Source: Nitrososphaerota archaeon
Lineage (GTDB): Archaea > Thermoproteota > Nitrososphaeria_A > Caldarchaeales > Wolframiiraptoraceae
Direction of reading: 5' to 3'
DNA length: 51,578 nt
Assembly (NCBI GenBank): GCA_021163925.1
Contig: JAGGTD010000063.1
Span: 1 to 51,578 of the forward strand
Below are positions 36,669 to 46,366 of the stretch, piece by piece. The notes beneath the pieces were generated by a model. That model made no database searches and had not been told where the DNA came from. It worked only from the letters and a program-made list of their open reading frames with translations. Position 1 is the first letter of the stretch. Every line of letters begins with the position of its first letter. Position numbers and translations under genes: made by a program.

Positions 36669-37076
36669 TTGCTGTGGCCGAGTCCGTTGATGATGGTGAG
36701 GAGGGTTATCCTATCTTCGAGGGTCGCCGACTCCCTGCTTGAGATGGCTAGGCTCGCCTACCCGCTTGAGATGCTCGCCCTCCTACGGGGAGAGAAGAGA
36801 GGGGATGGAGTCTATGTCGAGGAGCTTCTATTCGCCCCTCTCTCAAAGCATAGTAGCTCATCGGTCTACTTCAGGCTCGACCTAATGCCTATGGACTTCA
36901 CGATAGTCGGGCTCGCCCACTCCCACCCATCCGGTATACCCAAGCCTTCTCTAGACGATCTACAAAACTTCATAGGGAGGGTTATGCTGATCTTGATTCC
37001 ACCCTTCTCAAGCTATCGAGACATCTATGCGTTCAACTCGGATGGAGAAAGACTGAGGGTGGTGGTTGAAGGCTAA
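36669..37076 (+). CDS. JAMM/MPN+ domain metalloprotease
   Basis: YPLEMLALLRG and GLAHSHPSGIPKPSLDDLQNF (JAMM motif HSHPxG...SxxD). Confidence 0.85.
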   Translation: MLWPSPLMMVRRVILSSRVADSLLEMARLAYPLEMLALLRGEKRGDGVYVEELLFAPLSKHSSSSVYFRLDLMPMDFTIVGLAHSHPSGIPKPSLDDLQNFIGRVMLILIPPFSSYRDIYAFNSDGERLRVVVEG

Positions 37077-37774
37077 GCCCTCTTTTCCCAACCCTTTAAG
37101 GCCTCTCTAGCCATATCTATCAAGACAAGCTTCGGGTCCTTCGCCTTGACGTAGGCGCTGGCCAACAAGACTCCCTCCGCTCCAAGCTCTATGGCTCTAG
37201 CGACATCATCTCCAGTCGAGATCCCGGCTCCGCAGAGGACATGGACACTTGGATTGATCTTTTGAACCGCTTGAACAGCTCCCCTAACTACCTCAGGCTT
37301 GGCCTTAGAGACAGGTATCCCCGTCCCGATGAGCTCTGGAGGCTCAATCGCGAGCATATCTGGTGAGAGGGCTGCTCCAGCCTTAGTGGTCTCAACCGTA
37401 TCCGTGCAGAGCAAGGAGATCAGCTCATTCTCCCTAAGCCTCTCCAAAACCATGCCTATATCCGCCAGCCTAAGCCTATGCTCTGAGTGATTCACCAAGG
37501 ACCCGACGGCGCCAGCCGCCTTAACATCTTCGGCTATAATCGAGCCCGTGTGGCTTCCAGGCTTATATGGGTCGACGTGTTGGGCGAAGACGGGTATCTC
37601 GACCTCCGCCGCCACCCTCGCTAGATCTATCATCGGCGGCGCCACCGCTATGGTCACCCCAAATTGCTCTGCGACCTCCTCGGCTATCTTCGCTAATCTT
37701 AGAGAGTTTTCTCCAAAGGCTTGAGCATAGGTCTTGAAGTTTAAGGCTATTAGTGGAAAGCTTATCCTTCTCAT
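37073..37774 (-). CDS. tpiA: Triosephosphate isomerase
   Basis: ALNFKTYAQAFG, VNHSEHRLRL, AIEPPELIGTG and GAEGVLLASAYVKAKDP. Confidence 0.95.
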   Translation of the reverse strand: MRRISFPLIALNFKTYAQAFGENSLRLAKIAEEVAEQFGVTIAVAPPMIDLARVAAEVEIPVFAQHVDPYKPGSHTGSIIAEDVKAAGAVGSLVNHSEHRLRLADIGMVLERLRENELISLLCTDTVETTKAGAALSPDMLAIEPPELIGTGIPVSKAKPEVVRGAVQAVQKINPSVHVLCGAGISTGDDVARAIELGAEGVLLASAYVKAKDPKLVLIDMAREALKGWEKRA

Positions 37775-37777
37775 GGC

Positions 37778-38698
37778 TTAAAGTCTGAACAGGTTACTTG
37801 ATAAGTTTTTGCTGAGGAGCCGCGGCCTCGGCGATAAGCTGCTCCAAAGCTCTAGAAGCTTCTCCCTAAGCATCCTCGGAGTCAATATGCCTTCCTCCGT
37901 GATGAACTTCGATATAAGCCTCGGCGGAACCTTCTCGAAATATGGGTTCCTGACACTTATCCCCTTAACCCCCCTACCATATACCTCCTCGGATGGATGT
38001 TCCTCAAATACGAATCCATGGACGGCTGCTTTCCAGAGATCTGTCACAACGTGGAATGGTGTTCTAGTATCCCTCGCAGCCAAGGCGATCATCCTAGTCC
38101 CGATCTTATTGACGATCGAGCAATCGTCGAGTATCGCGTCGCACCCCACAACGACCGCGTCGACCTCACCCCTCTCTAGGATATAGGAGGCGGCGGAGTC
38201 GACGATGAGGGTCACGTCGAAGCCGTTTGAAGCCAATCTCTCGGCAAGCTTGACCCCCTCGAACCCGGGTCTAGACTCGGTCACGATTATCTTTAGATCC
38301 TCGCATAGCTCGATGGCGGTCGCTAGGGTTGAGCTGTAACTGTGGGTCAGGATGCACCTATATCCTGAGAGGAGCCTGACAGCCTCCTTAATCGTATCCC
38401 TCAGTCTACGCTGATAATCCTTGACCGCTGATCTAACGGCGGACTCAACAGCCTCCTCCAAGCCCATTCCAGTCGATGTAAGCCTCTTAACATCTCCGAG
38501 AACCATGTATGCCAGGTTTGCGATTGAAGGCATGCTCGGCCTAGCCTCCGCCAAGAGCCTCGCGAGCCTCGAAACCTCACCCATGCTCGGCTTTCTCTCC
38601 AAGAGCTTTAGGAAGAGCCTCGCCGCTTTGATCGTGAGCTGTGACGCCCCGCTCTCCCTATCCTCCACGATCTCCTCGACCAAGCTCTCCGCGCTCAA
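37778..38698 (-). CDS. eIF2B alpha/beta/delta-like / ribose-1,5-bisphosphate isomerase family protein
   Basis: ESRPGFEGVKLAERLASNGFDVTLIVDSAASYI and VVVGCDAILDDCSIVNKIGTRMIALAA. Confidence 0.85.
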   Translation of the reverse strand: MSAESLVEEIVEDRESGASQLTIKAARLFLKLLERKPSMGEVSRLARLLAEARPSMPSIANLAYMVLGDVKRLTSTGMGLEEAVESAVRSAVKDYQRRLRDTIKEAVRLLSGYRCILTHSYSSTLATAIELCEDLKIIVTESRPGFEGVKLAERLASNGFDVTLIVDSAASYILERGEVDAVVVGCDAILDDCSIVNKIGTRMIALAARDTRTPFHVVTDLWKAAVHGFVFEEHPSEEVYGRGVKGISVRNPYFEKVPPRLISKFITEEGILTPRMLREKLLELWSSLSPRPRLLSKNLSSNLFRL

Positions 38699-38780
38699 TC
38701 TCCTAAAACATCCTTATCTAGATCTTATTAAGCCTTCAACCCGCTGAACGATTAATATCCTTGGAGAACGGTTTTCACGT

Positions 38781-39341
38781 ATGGCTGGTAGGAGGATCAG
38801 GCCTAGAGCCTGCATACTCGATATAGAGGCGACGGCTCTAGACGCCGACATAGGCCACTTGGTTGGAGCTGGGCTAATGGGGCTTGACGGAGAGTTTAGG
38901 TGGTTTTATGTTAGGAGGCCTGTCGAGGAGGCCAAGATCTTGAAGAAGGTCTTGAAGGAGGTCTCAGCATATCATATAATATTCACCTGGAACGGCAAGG
39001 GATTCGATATACCATTCCTAATCTCTAGAGCCATCAAGCTCAAGCTTCCAGCCGAGGAGCTGCTAAAACCCGTCCACGTCGATCTAGCCGAGTTCGTTAG
39101 AGAGAATCTAAGGCTTCATAGATCAGATCTCTATCACGTCGCGAGGTTCCTCGGGATAAAGAAGGATCTGAGGGTTGAGGGATTCGATGTTCCATCAATC
39201 TACTTGAAGGCTTTGAGAGGCGATAGGGAGGCGGCGAAGTCGATCGAGGCGCATTGTAGAGATGATTTAGAGGTCACTAGAAAGATCTTGAAGAGGCTTC
39301 TACCGATAATCAGGGCAAAACGGCCTGAACTAATTCTTTGA
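38781..39341 (+). CDS. DnaQ/RNase H-fold 3'-5' exonuclease-like protein
   Basis: CILDIEATALDADIGHLVGAG, WNGKGFDIPFL and HCRDDLEVT acidic motifs. Confidence 0.8.
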   Translation: MAGRRIRPRACILDIEATALDADIGHLVGAGLMGLDGEFRWFYVRRPVEEAKILKKVLKEVSAYHIIFTWNGKGFDIPFLISRAIKLKLPAEELLKPVHVDLAEFVRENLRLHRSDLYHVARFLGIKKDLRVEGFDVPSIYLKALRGDREAAKSIEAHCRDDLEVTRKILKRLLPIIRAKRPELIL

Positions 39342-39344
39342 GCT

Positions 39345-40733
39345 TTAAGCCCTCCTCGATTGAATGATCCTCACCGTGTGGAGGGGCTCCTCCTTCAGTC
39401 CATAGGTTAAGACCATGATCTTCCCTCCGACCAACCTCTCCATCCTCGACTGGAGCTCATCCAATCCCTCCTCATAGTCCTTCGAGGAGACCATTATCGA
39501 CTCTATCCCCCAGATGAGCGCGAGCTTTCTCAAGGTTCTCTTGGAGTTTGAGGCTGAGAATATCCTACATCTGGGTCTGAAGCTCGCTATCCTCATCGCC
39601 GTCCTACCCGATCTCGTATAAACCCCTATAACAGCATCTAGAGACTCGGCTAGAGATACCACCCCATATGCGAACCTATCTCTGACATCCCCATCTCTAA
39701 GCTTCCTCCGCCTCTGCGGAACTATATCAGGCTCATATGTCTCGATTATCTTCGAGAGCCACTTGACGACCTCGACCGGATATCTTCCTACCGCCGTCTC
39801 ACCCGTTAGCATCAACACATCGACTCCCTGCCTAATAGCCGAGACCACGTCTATTATCTCTCCGCGAGTTGGGACGGGGCTTTCGATCATGGATCCCAGG
39901 ATCTGGGTTGCGACTATGACTGGTTTACCCTTCTCGATGCATAGATCGACGATCCTCTCCTGGAGCCTTGGGATCTCCTCGAGCGAGAAGTACATTCCGA
40001 GATCTCCTCTCGCGACTAAGATTACGTCGGCGGAGTCTACGATCTCCTCAAGCCTATTCACCGCGGTCGGGGTCTCTATCTTCGCTATTATCCCTATATC
40101 CTTTGCTCCTAGGGATAGGAGCATGCCCTTGAGCATCGAGATGTCCTCAGCCCCCTTCACATAACTTAATCCTATATAGTCGAAGCCCTCTTGAACGGCG
40201 AATTTAACAGCCTCAACCTCGCGCTCGGTTATTGTTGGAAGTTCGAGGTCTCTGCCCTGAATAACTATATTCTTTCTGGAGGTTATGGTTGCGTCCGTTA
40301 AAGCCTTAAGGGAGATTCTCTCCCCACCACCCTCGAGAACCCTGAGAATCACCCTCCCATCATCCATCAAGAGTATATGGCCTTCCCTAAACTTTCCGAG
40401 AATCGACTTATTCGGGATTGGGATCCTCTTATCACCTCCACCCGGCAACCTCTCAGCCAAAACGAGCTGGGCTTCATCCCCAGCCCTCAATCTTATCGGC
40501 TCATCGAGGTCTCCGATCCTCACCGATGGCCCCCTTAGATCGCCTATCAAGGCTAGATGACGCCCAACCTCGTCCTCAACCTCCCTAACGACCCTCACAA
40601 ACCTGAGCCATTCATCCACGCTTCCATGGCTGAAGTTTATCCTGAATGCGGATACTCCGGCTAAGGCCATGGCCTTAACGGTCTCAACGGAGCGGGAGGA
40701 AGGCCCTATGGTCGCGGCTATCTTGGTCCTCAA
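39345..40733 (-). CDS. pyk: Pyruvate kinase
   Basis: TKIAATIGPSSRSVETV, FRINFSHG, IIAKIETPTAVNRLEEI and VARGDLGM. Confidence 0.95.
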   Translation of the reverse strand: MRTKIAATIGPSSRSVETVKAMALAGVSAFRINFSHGSVDEWLRFVRVVREVEDEVGRHLALIGDLRGPSVRIGDLDEPIRLRAGDEAQLVLAERLPGGGDKRIPIPNKSILGKFREGHILLMDDGRVILRVLEGGGERISLKALTDATITSRKNIVIQGRDLELPTITEREVEAVKFAVQEGFDYIGLSYVKGAEDISMLKGMLLSLGAKDIGIIAKIETPTAVNRLEEIVDSADVILVARGDLGMYFSLEEIPRLQERIVDLCIEKGKPVIVATQILGSMIESPVPTRGEIIDVVSAIRQGVDVLMLTGETAVGRYPVEVVKWLSKIIETYEPDIVPQRRRKLRDGDVRDRFAYGVVSLAESLDAVIGVYTRSGRTAMRIASFRPRCRIFSASNSKRTLRKLALIWGIESIMVSSKDYEEGLDELQSRMERLVGGKIMVLTYGLKEEPLHTVRIIQSRRA

Positions 40734-40831
40734 GGCTTCTCAGCCTAGAGATGGGAGATCTGGTTAAAATGGTTTCTTAAGCTTTTCGCAAACTCATATA
40801 TGACTCTGAAAAATTATACTTTGAGTTCGGC

Positions 40832-41734
40832 ATGGCTCGCGGCGATTTAAGGTCGATCACCGTTATAGGACATCTAACGATCGATGAGATAGTCCGCGAT
40901 GGGGAGATATTGGAGAATATGGGAGGCGTCGCATGCTATACATCTCTGGCCGCGAGAGCGATGGGCTCGGATGTGAAAGTGATCTCGATGGTTGGGGAGG
41001 ATTTTCCGGAAAAATATCTGAAGATCTTATCGAATGCAGGTATAGATGTGTCTAAGATCGCTAGGCTCGTGGAGGCGAAGACGACTAGATTTAGGATAAG
41101 GAATATTGGAGATCTTAGGGAGATGTGGCTTGAAGCCCGCGCACCTAGGATTGAGATCGATGATGTTGAGGGAGATGCCATCTACCTCGGCCCAGTAGCG
41201 CGGGAATTATTTATCGAGGACATTAAGAGGCTTGTAAGCCGACATGATAGGGTTCTGCTCGATCCACAGGGACTCCTCAGAGAATCAGATAAATCGAATA
41301 AGGTTAGGCTCGTGAAGATCGATCTAAGCTTTCCAGGTCTATGGGCGCTGAAGACCTCGATAGAGGAGGGACAAGTGATAACAGATGCCACCGAACCCGA
41401 GGCCATCGTTGATAGGCTTCATGAACTTGCGGAGATCATCTTACTGACGATGGGGAAGAGGGGGGCGATAGTCAGCGATAGATCCAAGAAGTTCCTCATA
41501 CCAATCTATGAGACGAAAGCGATCGACCCAACGGGAGCTGGAGATGTCTTCGGCGGAGCTTTCTTAGCCGAATTTCTGAGGAGTGGAGAGATCGACTGGG
41601 CCTCAGCCGTCGGATCGGCTGCAGCATCGGTAGCGGTTGAGGGCCATGGATTTCTGCCATTATTATCTAAGGATTTTAGGAGAGAAGCCTATAAGAGAGC
41701 TGAGCTCATCCACGAGCGGGTGAGGAGGATCTAA
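40832..41734 (+). CDS. PfkB-family carbohydrate kinase
   Basis: GGVACYTSLAARAMGSDVKVISMVGEDF and DPTGAGDVFGGAFLAEF. Confidence 0.9.
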   Translation: MARGDLRSITVIGHLTIDEIVRDGEILENMGGVACYTSLAARAMGSDVKVISMVGEDFPEKYLKILSNAGIDVSKIARLVEAKTTRFRIRNIGDLREMWLEARAPRIEIDDVEGDAIYLGPVARELFIEDIKRLVSRHDRVLLDPQGLLRESDKSNKVRLVKIDLSFPGLWALKTSIEEGQVITDATEPEAIVDRLHELAEIILLTMGKRGAIVSDRSKKFLIPIYETKAIDPTGAGDVFGGAFLAEFLRSGEIDWASAVGSAAASVAVEGHGFLPLLSKDFRREAYKRAELIHERVRRI

Positions 41735-41895
41735 TCAACCTCTATTCCATGCTTCTTCAAAGCCGTTTTAATCTTATCGACCTCCATCTTCAAGTATTGA
41801 AGCTCCCTAACTATAAGCTCTAGATCCGATGGTGGGATAGGCCTTATCCCCCCAACGCCTCTAAGCCTCTTCAAGAGATCCTCGGGCGATCCCAT
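41731..41895 (-). CDS. Putative 54-aa protein missed by the ORF track
   Basis: MGSPEDLLKRLRGVGGIRPIPPSDLELIVRELQYLKMEVDKIKTALKKHGIEVD*; stop interlocks with the pfkB stop. Confidence 0.6.
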   Translation of the reverse strand: MGSPEDLLKRLRGVGGIRPIPPSDLELIVRELQYLKMEVDKIKTALKKHGIEVD

Positions 41896-41988
41896 CAACC
41901 ATACACCGAGAAATACCTAGATTCCACGCCTATAACCATTTGCAACATGATACTGATTTAAAGCGGTTGCTAGGAGAATCTGACGGAG

Positions 41989-43947
41989 ATGGGAGGCGGT
42001 ATCGAGAAGGTTACTGTAATAGGCGCTGGGAGGATGGGGCATGGAATAGCTCAGGTCGCGGCCATGGCGGGCTATATGGTCAAGCTCATGGATATAGATC
42101 TAGGAGCATTGGAGAGGGCGTTGAATAGGATTAGATGGAGTTTAAGGAAGCTCGCGGAAAAAGGGCGTATAGAAGCGGGCGAGATAGAGCGGATCCTAGC
42201 TAGGATAAGGACTTCGACGGAGATCGCTGAAGCCGTTAAAGACTCCGACCTAGTTATAGAATGCGTTCCAGAGAATCTTGAGATTAAGAGAAAGGTCTTG
42301 GCCGAGATAGATGAAAGCTCTCAACAGCATGCGATAATATCCACGAATACGAGCACCATACCCATAACCGAGCTGGCATCGGCGACGAGCAGGCCGAACA
42401 AGTTCATAGGAATACACTTCTTCAATCCCCCACAGCTCATAAAGCTCGTCGAGATAATTCCAGGGGAGATGACGTCTGAGGAGACCTTGAGGATCGCTGA
42501 AGAGTTTGTGAGGAGCTTGGGTAAGGAGGTCTTAATCTGTAGAAAGGATCTACCAGCCTTCATCATAAACAGAATATTATTGCCGATCCTAGACGAGGCC
42601 GCGTGGATAGTTAAGAGAGGGGAGGCCGAGATAGCCGAGGTCGATTCAGCGATCAAGTATAGAGTTGGATTACCGATGGGCCCATTCGAGCTCATGGACT
42701 ACATCGGATTGGATATAGTGTACTCGGCCATGAGGGAGGTTAAGAAGAGGGATTCGAGACTGATACTCCTATGCCCGCTGATCAAGGAGTATTATGGGAG
42801 GGGATGGTGGGGCAGAATATCTGGGAGAGGCTTCTACAAGTATCTTGGAGAGGGGGCTGGGAGGGCTGAGGTGCCGAAAGAGCTATCGGAGAAAGTTGAT
42901 CCATTAACTATCCTAGCTCCATCGGCGAACATCATCGCAAGGCTCGTGAAGCTTGGAGCAGCATCCCTGGAGGAGATCGATAAGGCAACTAAACTCGCAT
43001 TAGGCTTCCCAAAGGGGATAATGGGATTCTTTAGAGAGGTGGGTTATCATAGGGTTGTCGAGGAGCTTGAGAGAAAGATGGGATATGACCCAGAATATTA
43101 TAAGCCCGACGAACACCTTGAAGAGATCTTCAAGCTGGAGGGCGGTGAGGAGAAGGCTGAATCCGAGAAGATGAAGAGAGTGGTTCTTCAGAGGAAACCT
43201 CCGATAGCTTGGATAATATTGAATAGACCTGAGAAGCTGAACGCCCTGACCAACGAGATGATGGAAGACTTAGACGAAGCTCTAAAGAATCTTGAGGGAG
43301 ACGATGAGGTAAGGGTTGTCGTGATCAGGGGGGCTGGGGAAAACGCCTTCTCCGTTGGAGCAGACATAAACCTATTCAAGGGATTGAGTAGAGAGGAGGC
43401 CGAGAAGGAGTCTAAGAGGTGGAAGGAGATAATAGATGACATCGAGAGTTTTCCGAAACCCACCATAGCGGCGATCAAGGGATATTGCCTTGGATGCGGC
43501 TTAGAGATAGCCTTGGCCTGCGACTTCAGATTAGCCTCAAGCAACTCCATACTCGGGCAACCCGAGATAAGATTAGGCTTAATCCCCGGAGCCGGCGGAA
43601 CTCAGAGACTTGTCAAGCTCATAGGGCTTGGAAGGGCCAAGGAGCTTCTAATGCTTGGGAAGAAGATCTCCGCCGAGGAGGCGGAGAGAATAGGTCTCGT
43701 GAACATGGTCATCCCACCTGAAGACTTTGATGAGAGGGTTGAGGGGTTTGCGCTGACCCTCGCCGAGGGTCCTCCAATAGCGTTCAACCTACTCAAGCAG
43801 GCCATAAATCTAGCGGGATCTTATAGGATCGAGGAGGGGTATAGGTTTGAGTCGGAGGCGTTTGGAAGGCTCTTCGAGACCGAAGATCTAAGGGAGGGCA
43901 TAGATGCATTCTTATCTAAGCGTAGGCCGAGGTTTAAGGGTAGATGA
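41989..43947 (+). CDS. 3-hydroxyacyl-CoA dehydrogenase / enoyl-CoA hydratase fusion
   Basis: VTVIGAGRMGHGIAQVAA, IGIHFFNPPQLIKLVEII; C-terminal crotonase GLEIALACDFRLASSNSILGQPEIRLGLIPGAGGTQRL. Confidence 0.95.
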   Translation: MGGGIEKVTVIGAGRMGHGIAQVAAMAGYMVKLMDIDLGALERALNRIRWSLRKLAEKGRIEAGEIERILARIRTSTEIAEAVKDSDLVIECVPENLEIKRKVLAEIDESSQQHAIISTNTSTIPITELASATSRPNKFIGIHFFNPPQLIKLVEIIPGEMTSEETLRIAEEFVRSLGKEVLICRKDLPAFIINRILLPILDEAAWIVKRGEAEIAEVDSAIKYRVGLPMGPFELMDYIGLDIVYSAMREVKKRDSRLILLCPLIKEYYGRGWWGRISGRGFYKYLGEGAGRAEVPKELSEKVDPLTILAPSANIIARLVKLGAASLEEIDKATKLALGFPKGIMGFFREVGYHRVVEELERKMGYDPEYYKPDEHLEEIFKLEGGEEKAESEKMKRVVLQRKPPIAWIILNRPEKLNALTNEMMEDLDEALKNLEGDDEVRVVVIRGAGENAFSVGADINLFKGLSREEAEKESKRWKEIIDDIESFPKPTIAAIKGYCLGCGLEIALACDFRLASSNSILGQPEIRLGLIPGAGGTQRLVKLIGLGRAKELLMLGKKISAEEAERIGLVNMVIPPEDFDERVEGFALTLAEGPPIAFNLLKQAINLAGSYRIEEGYRFESEAFGRLFETEDLREGIDAFLSKRRPRFKGR

Positions 43948-44309
43948 AGCCCATAGATAAACTAACGAGATATCCATTGGTAATCTTGTTGATGGTTATA
44001 GCGTTTGGAGACTTGATGATAGCTTTCATAAATCCGGAAGCATATTTACTCGCGTCGAAGCTCGATGGATTACCCGCTCAGATCTACCTATCTCTCAACT
44101 CCATGGCCGCCTTATCACTGATATATGCGATCATTAAGGCAAGACGCGTTGTCTGGAGCATTCTCCTAATGATCTTCTTTGGATTCCATCTCATAAATTC
44201 CATCATAATCTCGACCACGTTCTTCGGGACTCCATCCATTTCACCAATTTCCCTGATCGGCGCGGCGATCTCGACTATAGAGCTTCTCAAAGCCCTAGCT
44301 CATCGCTGA
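43944..44309 (+). CDS. Small membrane protein, about 4 TM, unknown function
   Basis: 121-aa ORF with hydrophobic segments; ATGA overlap with the upstream gene. Confidence 0.6.
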   Translation: MKPIDKLTRYPLVILLMVIAFGDLMIAFINPEAYLLASKLDGLPAQIYLSLNSMAALSLIYAIIKARRVVWSILLMIFFGFHLINSIIISTTFFGTPSISPISLIGAAISTIELLKALAHR

Positions 44310-44847
44310 CTCCCTTTAACGCGTTTAATGCTAGTTCGAAGAACTTCTCCCTCGGTATCCCTATCTGCTCGCAGAAGAGTATCCTCTCCCTACTAACATT
44401 TCTCGCGAAGTCCTTCTGCTTAAACTTCTTCTTAACGGTCTTCACCTTAACCTCCTCAAGCTTCTTAGATGGCATGACTAGGGCGCATGCTATGATCAAT
44501 CCCGAGACCGCGTCCGAGGCTATCAGCGCCTTCTCCATCCTCGTCCTCGGCTCAATCCCCGTGTTCTCATAATTATGTGATTTTATCGCCCTCAATACAT
44601 CATCCGAGACCAGCGATCCCAAGATCTCCTCAGCGACGAGGCCATGCTTTGACGGGTCGTTTTTCGTCCTCTCATAATCTATGTCATGTAGGAGGCCGAC
44701 AAGCTCCCAGAGATCCTCATCTTCTCCAAAATATCTCGCCAGCTCCCTCATTATCGCCCCGACTGCTATCATGTGGAGGATGATCTTCTCATTCCTGACA
44801 TTCTCTCTTAGAAGTTTTAGAGCATCCTCCCTACTCAGCATCTCCAC
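44287..44847 (-). CDS. HD-domain phosphohydrolase-like protein
   Basis: ELVGLLHDIDYERTKNDPSKHGLVAEEIL. Confidence 0.9.
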   Translation of the reverse strand: MEMLSREDALKLLRENVRNEKIILHMIAVGAIMRELARYFGEDEDLWELVGLLHDIDYERTKNDPSKHGLVAEEILGSLVSDDVLRAIKSHNYENTGIEPRTRMEKALIASDAVSGLIIACALVMPSKKLEEVKVKTVKKKFKQKDFARNVSRERILFCEQIGIPREKFFELALNALKGVSDELGL

Positions 44848-44872
44848 TTATAGCCTATCTGGGAACTATTAA

Positions 44873-46078
44873 CTACTTCTTCGGCGGGTAGATTCCGAGC
44901 CTCCTACCCCTCCACATCATATACTCCATCAAGCCAATCACCATCAAAACGATCCCCACTATGATTCCAAGCACAAGCATTACTAGCGATGAGAGGGTTA
45001 GGGGTATTCCGAGGATCTCCGTGTATGGTGGGAGCTTGATGATGGCAACCCTACCAACCCTCAGATCATCCTTGGTGATGGTGGTGGATCCCTTAAACCC
45101 CTTCCACTCAGCCTCGGCCGTGTAATCGCTTAATGGTAGGTCTGGTATGATTAGATAGCCTCCCTCGTCAGCGTTATAGGTTCCAAGCTCAACCCCACCC
45201 CTCTTAAGAGTTATCCTCGCATAAGGGAGCGGCTGATCCATAGCTCCCTCAACCCTAATCTTCAGATCATAGAGTTCAGCCATGATGACTAGGCTCGTTT
45301 TAGCCCTCGAAACCTCGATAACCCCTGAGTAGATTACCTCACCATCCCTGCTAACCCTAAGCTCATAGCTTATCGGAGAACCATTCACTTCGAGCGGAAC
45401 CTGACTATAGACCACCTCTCCACTCACATCGGTCTTCACCTCAACTCCAGCGAGGGAGACCGTAGCTCCGGAGATAGGTCTGCCCACCAGATCGACAACC
45501 CTTATCCTGATGTCCCCGACGGGTAGGGCTACCTCTCCTAATCCGCTGACCTCTGAGGGAAGTATGGAGACCTCGGTCGATGAGATCGTTCCATAGGTCG
45601 GTGACCTCCAAGAAACTTTGAGGACGTAGTTTATGGTGGTTGGAACGGCTCTAATCGTGATCATCCCGCCGACCGACCTAAGCTCACCATAGATATTCGG
45701 ATCTATCTCGACCATGAAGTTTTGTAGGACTCTACCCTTTAGATCGACTACCCTTAGGCTTAGATCGGTCATGGCGAGATCTAGGTTTAAGGCCAGATCA
45801 CCCCTATCTAGCGAGATGACCCATCTCCCAACCTCAACCCCCATCCACCTAGCGATGATATAGTAGGTTCCGGGTGGAAGCGCCTTCAGATCTATCACAT
45901 CTTCTCCCATGAAGCTCTCCCTGACCCCGTCTCCGATAAACTCGACCTCAAGGAATCTTGAGAACCTTCCAAGAGGCTTCTTGTAATTGAATGAGATCTT
46001 TGAAGCTTGGATAGGGGCGATCATTTGGATGGCGAGAGCTATGATGAGGATCAGGGTAGCAACCAAGCCTTTCCTCAT
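44873..46078 (-). CDS. Secreted/anchored protein with tandem carboxypeptidase-regulatory-like (beta-sandwich) repeats
   Basis: Signal peptide MRKGLVATLILIIALAI; repeats such as DLVGRPISGATVSLAGVEVKTDVSGEV; C-terminal TM. Confidence 0.75.
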   Translation of the reverse strand: MRKGLVATLILIIALAIQMIAPIQASKISFNYKKPLGRFSRFLEVEFIGDGVRESFMGEDVIDLKALPPGTYYIIARWMGVEVGRWVISLDRGDLALNLDLAMTDLSLRVVDLKGRVLQNFMVEIDPNIYGELRSVGGMITIRAVPTTINYVLKVSWRSPTYGTISSTEVSILPSEVSGLGEVALPVGDIRIRVVDLVGRPISGATVSLAGVEVKTDVSGEVVYSQVPLEVNGSPISYELRVSRDGEVIYSGVIEVSRAKTSLVIMAELYDLKIRVEGAMDQPLPYARITLKRGGVELGTYNADEGGYLIIPDLPLSDYTAEAEWKGFKGSTTITKDDLRVGRVAIIKLPPYTEILGIPLTLSSLVMLVLGIIVGIVLMVIGLMEYMMWRGRRLGIYPPKK

Positions 46079-46169
46079 CAATTCAACAAACCTAGATGAC
46101 GGATATAATCCTTCGCCGAGAAGTCGGAAAAATATCGATGTAATAGTTAATTTGACATCTAGGATGGAG

Positions 46170-46259
46170 GGCCGCGGCTGGGATTCGAACCCAGGCATCC
46201 GGCTTACTGCGCGAAGGGGCTCCACAGGCCGGAAGGCTAACCGCTACCTCACCGCGGCC
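46170..46259 (-). tRNA. tRNA-His (GTG) with 17-nt intron, encoded G-1 and C73
   Basis: Minus strand G-GCCGCGG...CCGGC-CTGTGGA-[17 nt]-GCCGG...CCGCGGC-C; T-arm CTGGG-TTCGAAT-CCCAG. Confidence 0.9.
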
Positions 46260-46366
46260 AGCTCTCGTCGCTTATCCTCATCTCATATCGCATTATTTAG
46301 GATATTTTGATTTTTCGGGTGAGGGGGTAAGGATATAAGTTTGCTCGACGCCAACCTTGGCTAGGG

